This document shows positions 60,668 to 64,000 of a stretch of DNA of 64,000 nt, piece after piece. How positions within the stretch are numbered: position 1 is the first letter of the stretch; every line of letters begins with the position of its first letter. The stretch is from assembly GCF_002217205.1 (NCBI RefSeq), contig NZ_MUGT01000047.1, forward strand, positions 1 to 64,000, in the 5' to 3' direction. The notes below the pieces were generated by a model. That model made no database searches and had not been told where the DNA came from. It saw only the letters and a list, made by a program, of their open reading frames with translations. Both the position numbers and the translations under genes were made by a program. The DNA comes from Flavobacterium branchiophilum NBRC 15030 = ATCC 35035. Its GTDB lineage: Bacteria; Bacteroidota; Bacteroidia; Flavobacteriales; Flavobacteriaceae.

Positions 60668-60754
60668 ATTTGATGTATTAAGTGTTGAAATATTTGTAAG
60701 TAATATATTTAAAAAATAATTATTCTAAATTTTATAACAAAAATATAACTTTTA

Positions 60755-60768
60755 ATGATAATTATCAT
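60755..60768. promoter_or_regulatory. Fnr-like binding palindrome
   Basis: ATGATAATTATCAT is a perfect 14-bp palindrome close to the Fnr consensus TTGAT-N4-ATCAA. It lies 53 nt upstream of the CcoI-type start and 88 nt upstream of the divergent regulator gene. Confidence 0.65.
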
Positions 60769-60820
60769 CATTTTTTAGAATGTTTTTTTGAATATTTGCA
60801 TTATACTAAAAATGCTTTTT

Positions 60821-63208
60821 ATGGTTGTCGAAAAATGTTTTCATTGTGGCTTGGATACGGATGCAAATAATGAAATTGAATTTGATAAAAAAAAATTTTG
60901 TTGCAATGGTTGCAAAACAGTGTACGAAATATTTTCCATCAACGACATGAGCTGTTATTATGATTTTGAAAAAACACCTGGCAGTACACCCAACGACATT
61001 CAGGGCAAATATGATTTCTTAAAAAATGAAGATATTATTATAAAAATATTAGATTTTAAAGAAAATACAAACTGTATTATCTCTTTAACTATTCCTCACA
61101 TTCATTGCAGCTCGTGTATTTGGGTTTTAGAAAACTTACAACGATTAAATCAAGGCATTTCAAAATCTGAAGTCAATTTTAATCAAAAAAAAGTAAGAAT
61201 TCATTTTGATAATGATCTTGTTTCGCTTCATGAAATTGTAATTGTTTTGTGTTCAATTGGCTATGAACCCTACATCAGTCTCGAAAATTATGAAACAGGA
61301 ACTCCGTCTATCGATCGATCATTGACCTACAAACTTGGAGTAGCCTTTTTTTGTTTTGGCAACATCATGTTATTGTCATTTCCCGAATATTTTGAGGTTG
61401 ATGAATTTTGGCTCAACCAATACCGTAATTTTTTCAGATGGCTTATTTTTGCTTTGTCCATTCCTAGTTTTGTATATGCGGCCAGTAGTTATTATGTTTC
61501 AGCATTCAAAAGCCTTAAAAGCGGTATGCTCAATATGGATATCCCAATTGCGTTGGGCATCATTGTCATGTTTGTTCGTAGTACTTTTGACATTATAATG
61601 GATTATGGATCGGGTTTTTTTGATAGTTTAACAGGGTTGATATTTTTTATGCTATTGGGCAAAATGTTTCAAATTAAAACTTACAATTTTTTAAGTTTTG
61701 AACGAGATTACAAATCCTATTTTCCTATTGCAGTTACCAAAGTAAACCCTACCCATACACTAGAGGAAAGTATAGCGGTATATGATATTCAAAAAGGCGA
61801 TATGTTGCTCATTCGCAATCAAGAACTGATACCTGTTGATGGTATTTTATTGTCTGAAGAAGCGGCTATTGATTATAGTTTTGTAACGGGCGAATCGCAA
61901 CCCGTTTTTAAGAAATCTGGCGACACCCTGTATGCAGGAGGCAAGCAAATAGGAAAACCAATAGAAATGACGGTTTTACATACGATTTCGCAAAGTTATC
62001 TGACACAATTGTGGAGCAACGATGTTTTTCAAAAAACGGTCAATCAAAAGTATAAAACAATTACAGATACTGTTAGCAAATATTTTACTCCTATATTATT
62101 AATCACGGCATTTGCAGGATTTGGATTTTGGATTTTTCAAAATACCAATACCGCTTTCAACGTTTTTACGGCCGTTTTGATAGTTGCTTGCCCGTGTGCA
62201 TTGGCACTTACCGCACCGTTTACTTTTGGCAATGTATTACGAATATTAGGAAAAAATGAATTTTATCTTAAAAATGCTTTAGTAATAGAGCAAATAGCAC
62301 AAATAGACACTATTGTTTTTGACAAAACAGGCACCATAACGAGCAATTTAAAATCAGAAATTTCATATATTGGTAGCACTATATTGGATGCCGATATGGC
62401 AATTGTAAAAAGTACTTTGAGAAGTTCAAACCATCCATTAAGTAGGTTGTTATATGATTTTTTACCTGCATTTCCATCTATTAAATTAACTGATTATGAA
62501 GAAGTTACTGGCAAAGGATTGAAAGCTACTTTCCAAAATAAAACCATCACACTAGGTTCTAAAACATTTGTTGGAGCAGCCTCAATTATTGAAAACGAAA
62601 ACCACCTGCAAACAGCCGTTCATATAGCCATTTCTGGAGTTTATCATGGTAAATTTGTTTTCAAAAATAATTACCGCAAGGGTTTAACCAAGCTTTTTCA
62701 ACAATTGAGTACACAATTTGAGTTGAAAATAGTTTCTGGCGACAATGAAGGCGAAAAAGAGCGTTTAGAAAAATGGTTGCCTCCACATGTTGAAATGGTT
62801 TTTAACCAAAAACCCGAGCAAAAACTTGATTTTATCAAACAGCTTCAAATCGAAGGAAAGCGAGTCATGATGATTGGCGATGGGCTAAATGATGCAGGAG
62901 CACTGGCTCAAAGCCACGTTGGTATTTCAATTTCCGAAGATGTCAATGTTTTTTCTCCTGCTTGCGATGCTATTTTAGCGGCTTCAAAGTTTGAAAAAAT
63001 TCCTGCATTTTTAGCATATTCACAGCAAGCCATGACTACTATCAAATGGAGTTTTACACTCTCAATACTGTATAATATTGTGGGGCTAGGTTTTGCTCTC
63101 ACGGGACAATTACAACCTCTAGTTGCAGCCATTATTATGCCTCTAAGCACCATTACCATTGTAAGTTTTGTAACGATAATGAGTACTTATTTTGCAAAAA
63201 AATTATAA
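60821..63208 (+). CDS. CcoI/FixI-type copper-transporting P1B ATPase
   Basis: This heavy-metal P-type ATPase exports copper needed for cbb3 oxidase assembly. Motifs in order: an N-terminal cysteine cluster (CFHCGLDTD, CCNGCKTVYE), a metal-binding domain (IHCSSCIW), six or more membrane helices, VTGESQP, the metal site CPCALALTAPF, phosphorylation DKTGTITS and GDGLNDAGAL. The double-cysteine N-terminus separates it from ordinary copper exporters. The start is set at MVVEKCFHC; a more upstream ATG at 60788 adds 11 residues. ccoS or ccoN is not visible after it. Confidence 0.92.
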   Translation: MVVEKCFHCGLDTDANNEIEFDKKKFCCNGCKTVYEIFSINDMSCYYDFEKTPGSTPNDIQGKYDFLKNEDIIIKILDFKENTNCIISLTIPHIHCSSCIWVLENLQRLNQGISKSEVNFNQKKVRIHFDNDLVSLHEIVIVLCSIGYEPYISLENYETGTPSIDRSLTYKLGVAFFCFGNIMLLSFPEYFEVDEFWLNQYRNFFRWLIFALSIPSFVYAASSYYVSAFKSLKSGMLNMDIPIALGIIVMFVRSTFDIIMDYGSGFFDSLTGLIFFMLLGKMFQIKTYNFLSFERDYKSYFPIAVTKVNPTHTLEESIAVYDIQKGDMLLIRNQELIPVDGILLSEEAAIDYSFVTGESQPVFKKSGDTLYAGGKQIGKPIEMTVLHTISQSYLTQLWSNDVFQKTVNQKYKTITDTVSKYFTPILLITAFAGFGFWIFQNTNTAFNVFTAVLIVACPCALALTAPFTFGNVLRILGKNEFYLKNALVIEQIAQIDTIVFDKTGTITSNLKSEISYIGSTILDADMAIVKSTLRSSNHPLSRLLYDFLPAFPSIKLTDYEEVTGKGLKATFQNKTITLGSKTFVGAASIIENENHLQTAVHIAISGVYHGKFVFKNNYRKGLTKLFQQLSTQFELKIVSGDNEGEKERLEKWLPPHVEMVFNQKPEQKLDFIKQLQIEGKRVMMIGDGLNDAGALAQSHVGISISEDVNVFSPACDAILAASKFEKIPAFLAYSQQAMTTIKWSFTLSILYNIVGLGFALTGQLQPLVAAIIMPLSTITIVSFVTIMSTYFAKKL

Positions 63209-63254
63209 AAAAACGATTTTTTTATTTTTTTTATCAATAAAACCTAAATTTTGC

Positions 63255-63262
63255 TATATTTG
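63255..63262 (+). promoter_or_regulatory. -7 box of the M1 peptidase gene
   Basis: TATATTTG is an exact match to TAnnTTTG. Transcription would start near 63268, favouring ATG 63286 over ATG 63268 as translation start, unless the message is leaderless. Confidence 0.55.
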
Positions 63263-63285
63263 TTTTGATGAAAAAAAGTAGCAAT

Positions 63286-64000
63286 ATGAAGTATTTTCTT
63301 TGGTTATTTATCGCAATTGGAACACAGGCACAACAATTCAAAAATGTTGATTTTCAATCTGTTAAAGCAAACTTAGACTTAGATGTAGCAACTAAAAAAG
63401 TTATAGGGCAAGTTGCTTTTCAATTTGAGGTAATGAATGAAATAGATACTATAAAAATTGATGCCGTCAATATGAAAGTTGATGATGTTCGGTTAAACAA
63501 CAAAAAAGTTAAATATTTAGTTACCAACAAACAAATTCTCTTGTTTGACAACATCAAACGGGCTACCAATTACCTTACATTTAATTATGAAGTACAGCCC
63601 AAACAAACCATGTATTTTGTAGGCAATAATGACGATTTGCAAATTTGGACACAAGGGCAAGGCAAAAATAGCAGCGCTTGGTTTCCAAGTTTTGATGATT
63701 TGAACGAAAAATTGATTTTTAATCTCACGATTGGATTTGACAAAAAATTTGAAGTCATTTCAAATGGCCTATTAAAAAAGACTTTTTTCAAAAAAAATAA
63801 AAAATATTGGACTTATGAAATGCAAAAACCCATGAGTTCCTACTTGTTGATGTTGGCAATTGGTCAATTTGAACATCAAAAAATAAAAACTTCATCGGGC
63901 ATTCCTTTATCATTGTATTATCAGCCCAAAGACCGTTCAAAATATGAAGCCACTTACCGGTATTCTAAAGAAATATTTGACTTTTTTGAAAAAGAAATAG
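63286..64000 (+). CDS. M1-family metallopeptidase, N-terminal part (runs off the window)
   Basis: This open frame reads to the window end without a stop (238 codons). A signal peptide (FLWLFIAIGTQAQ) precedes a beta-rich domain like the N-terminal saddle of M1 aminopeptidases (LDLDVATKKVIGQVAF, WFPSFDDLNEKLIF, MSSYLLMLAIGQF). The zinc motif HEXXH and GxMEN lie beyond the window, so catalytic state cannot be judged. An in-frame ATG at 63268 is the alternative start. Confidence 0.85.
   Translation, partial: MKYFLWLFIAIGTQAQQFKNVDFQSVKANLDLDVATKKVIGQVAFQFEVMNEIDTIKIDAVNMKVDDVRLNNKKVKYLVTNKQILLFDNIKRATNYLTFNYEVQPKQTMYFVGNNDDLQIWTQGQGKNSSAWFPSFDDLNEKLIFNLTIGFDKKFEVISNGLLKKTFFKKNKKYWTYEMQKPMSSYLLMLAIGQFEHQKIKTSSGIPLSLYYQPKDRSKYEATYRYSKEIFDFFEKEI

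Noticed and set aside
1-64000. tRNA, rRNA or tmRNA genes
   Set aside because: No cloverleaf or rRNA-like segment was noticed on reading; smpB is present but its tmRNA partner is not.

Overview
The window looks like a chromosome segment of a Flavobacteriaceae-type Bacteroidota. It is very AT-rich. Many genes are preceded by the Bacteroidota promoter form TTTG / TAnnTTTG with little sign of Shine-Dalgarno sites. Core genes (smpB, fabG, recQ, coaD, ddl, rluD-type, M17 aminopeptidase, Sco1, ggt, Fnr-type regulator, ccoI-type ATPase) are of the Bacteroidota kind. No rRNA, tRNA or CRISPR array was found.

Layout. 1-4.5 kb: a hipBA toxin-antitoxin pair between two direct copies of a hairpin repeat, then the 3' remnant of an M3 peptidase gene, a Fic protein, smpB and a VF530-type gene. 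4.5-17.5 kb: eleven genes on the minus strand forming an accessory (probably anti-phage) island. 17.9-32.7 kb: a divergent WYL regulator, then mostly housekeeping genes, ending in a TPR/LuxR-type gene broken by an in-frame TGA. 32.7-33.7 kb: an AT-rich intergenic stretch with a long hairpin and a spaced direct repeat. 33.7-55.8 kb: a long plus-strand accessory region (SPFH and zinc-ribbon cassette, SWIM and WGR proteins, DKNYY, SUKH and TPR proteins, a 1447-residue SUKH/beta-repeat protein, and a 0.9-kb insertion flanked by an 88-bp duplication). 55.8-64 kb: DEAD-box helicase, Sco1, gamma-glutamyltransferase, Fnr-type regulator, CcoI-type ATPase, and the start of an M1 peptidase.

Main discovery. 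The 4.5-17.5 kb island is bounded by two different retrons. Both reverse transcriptases carry YADD plus the retron-specific NAxxH and VTG motifs. Directly upstream of each I can see a candidate msr-msd RNA bounded by perfect a1/a2 inverted repeats: 10 bp for the 5.6-5.8 kb RNA, 11 bp for the 17.5-17.8 kb RNA. Each holds a candidate msd hairpin of about 50 nt. The first RNA lies where a longer reading of the RT gene would put the RT N-terminus, so that RT must start at 5639 and not at 5804. Genes sharing the strand are: a DnaB-type helicase lacking the usual N-terminal domain and a DUF3127/SSB-like protein (beside retron 1); a coiled-coil protein with a possible degenerate GHKL fold, a degenerate receiver protein and a complete receiver with an unknown C-terminal domain (behind retron 2); and, between them, an Hsp70-TPR protein, an SF1 helicase and an unknown protein. 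A WYL regulator faces away from retron 2, and an inverted repeat between the two promoters is a good operator candidate. I know of no described retron type with these partners, but I could not search for one.

How the genes may work together (inference): the WYL protein represses the island. The RT/msDNA complexes act as sensors or antitoxins. The phospho-signalling module, the Hsp70-helicase module and the DnaB/SSB module are candidate effectors or accessory units. Whether this is one composite system or two or three neighbouring ones cannot be settled from sequence alone.
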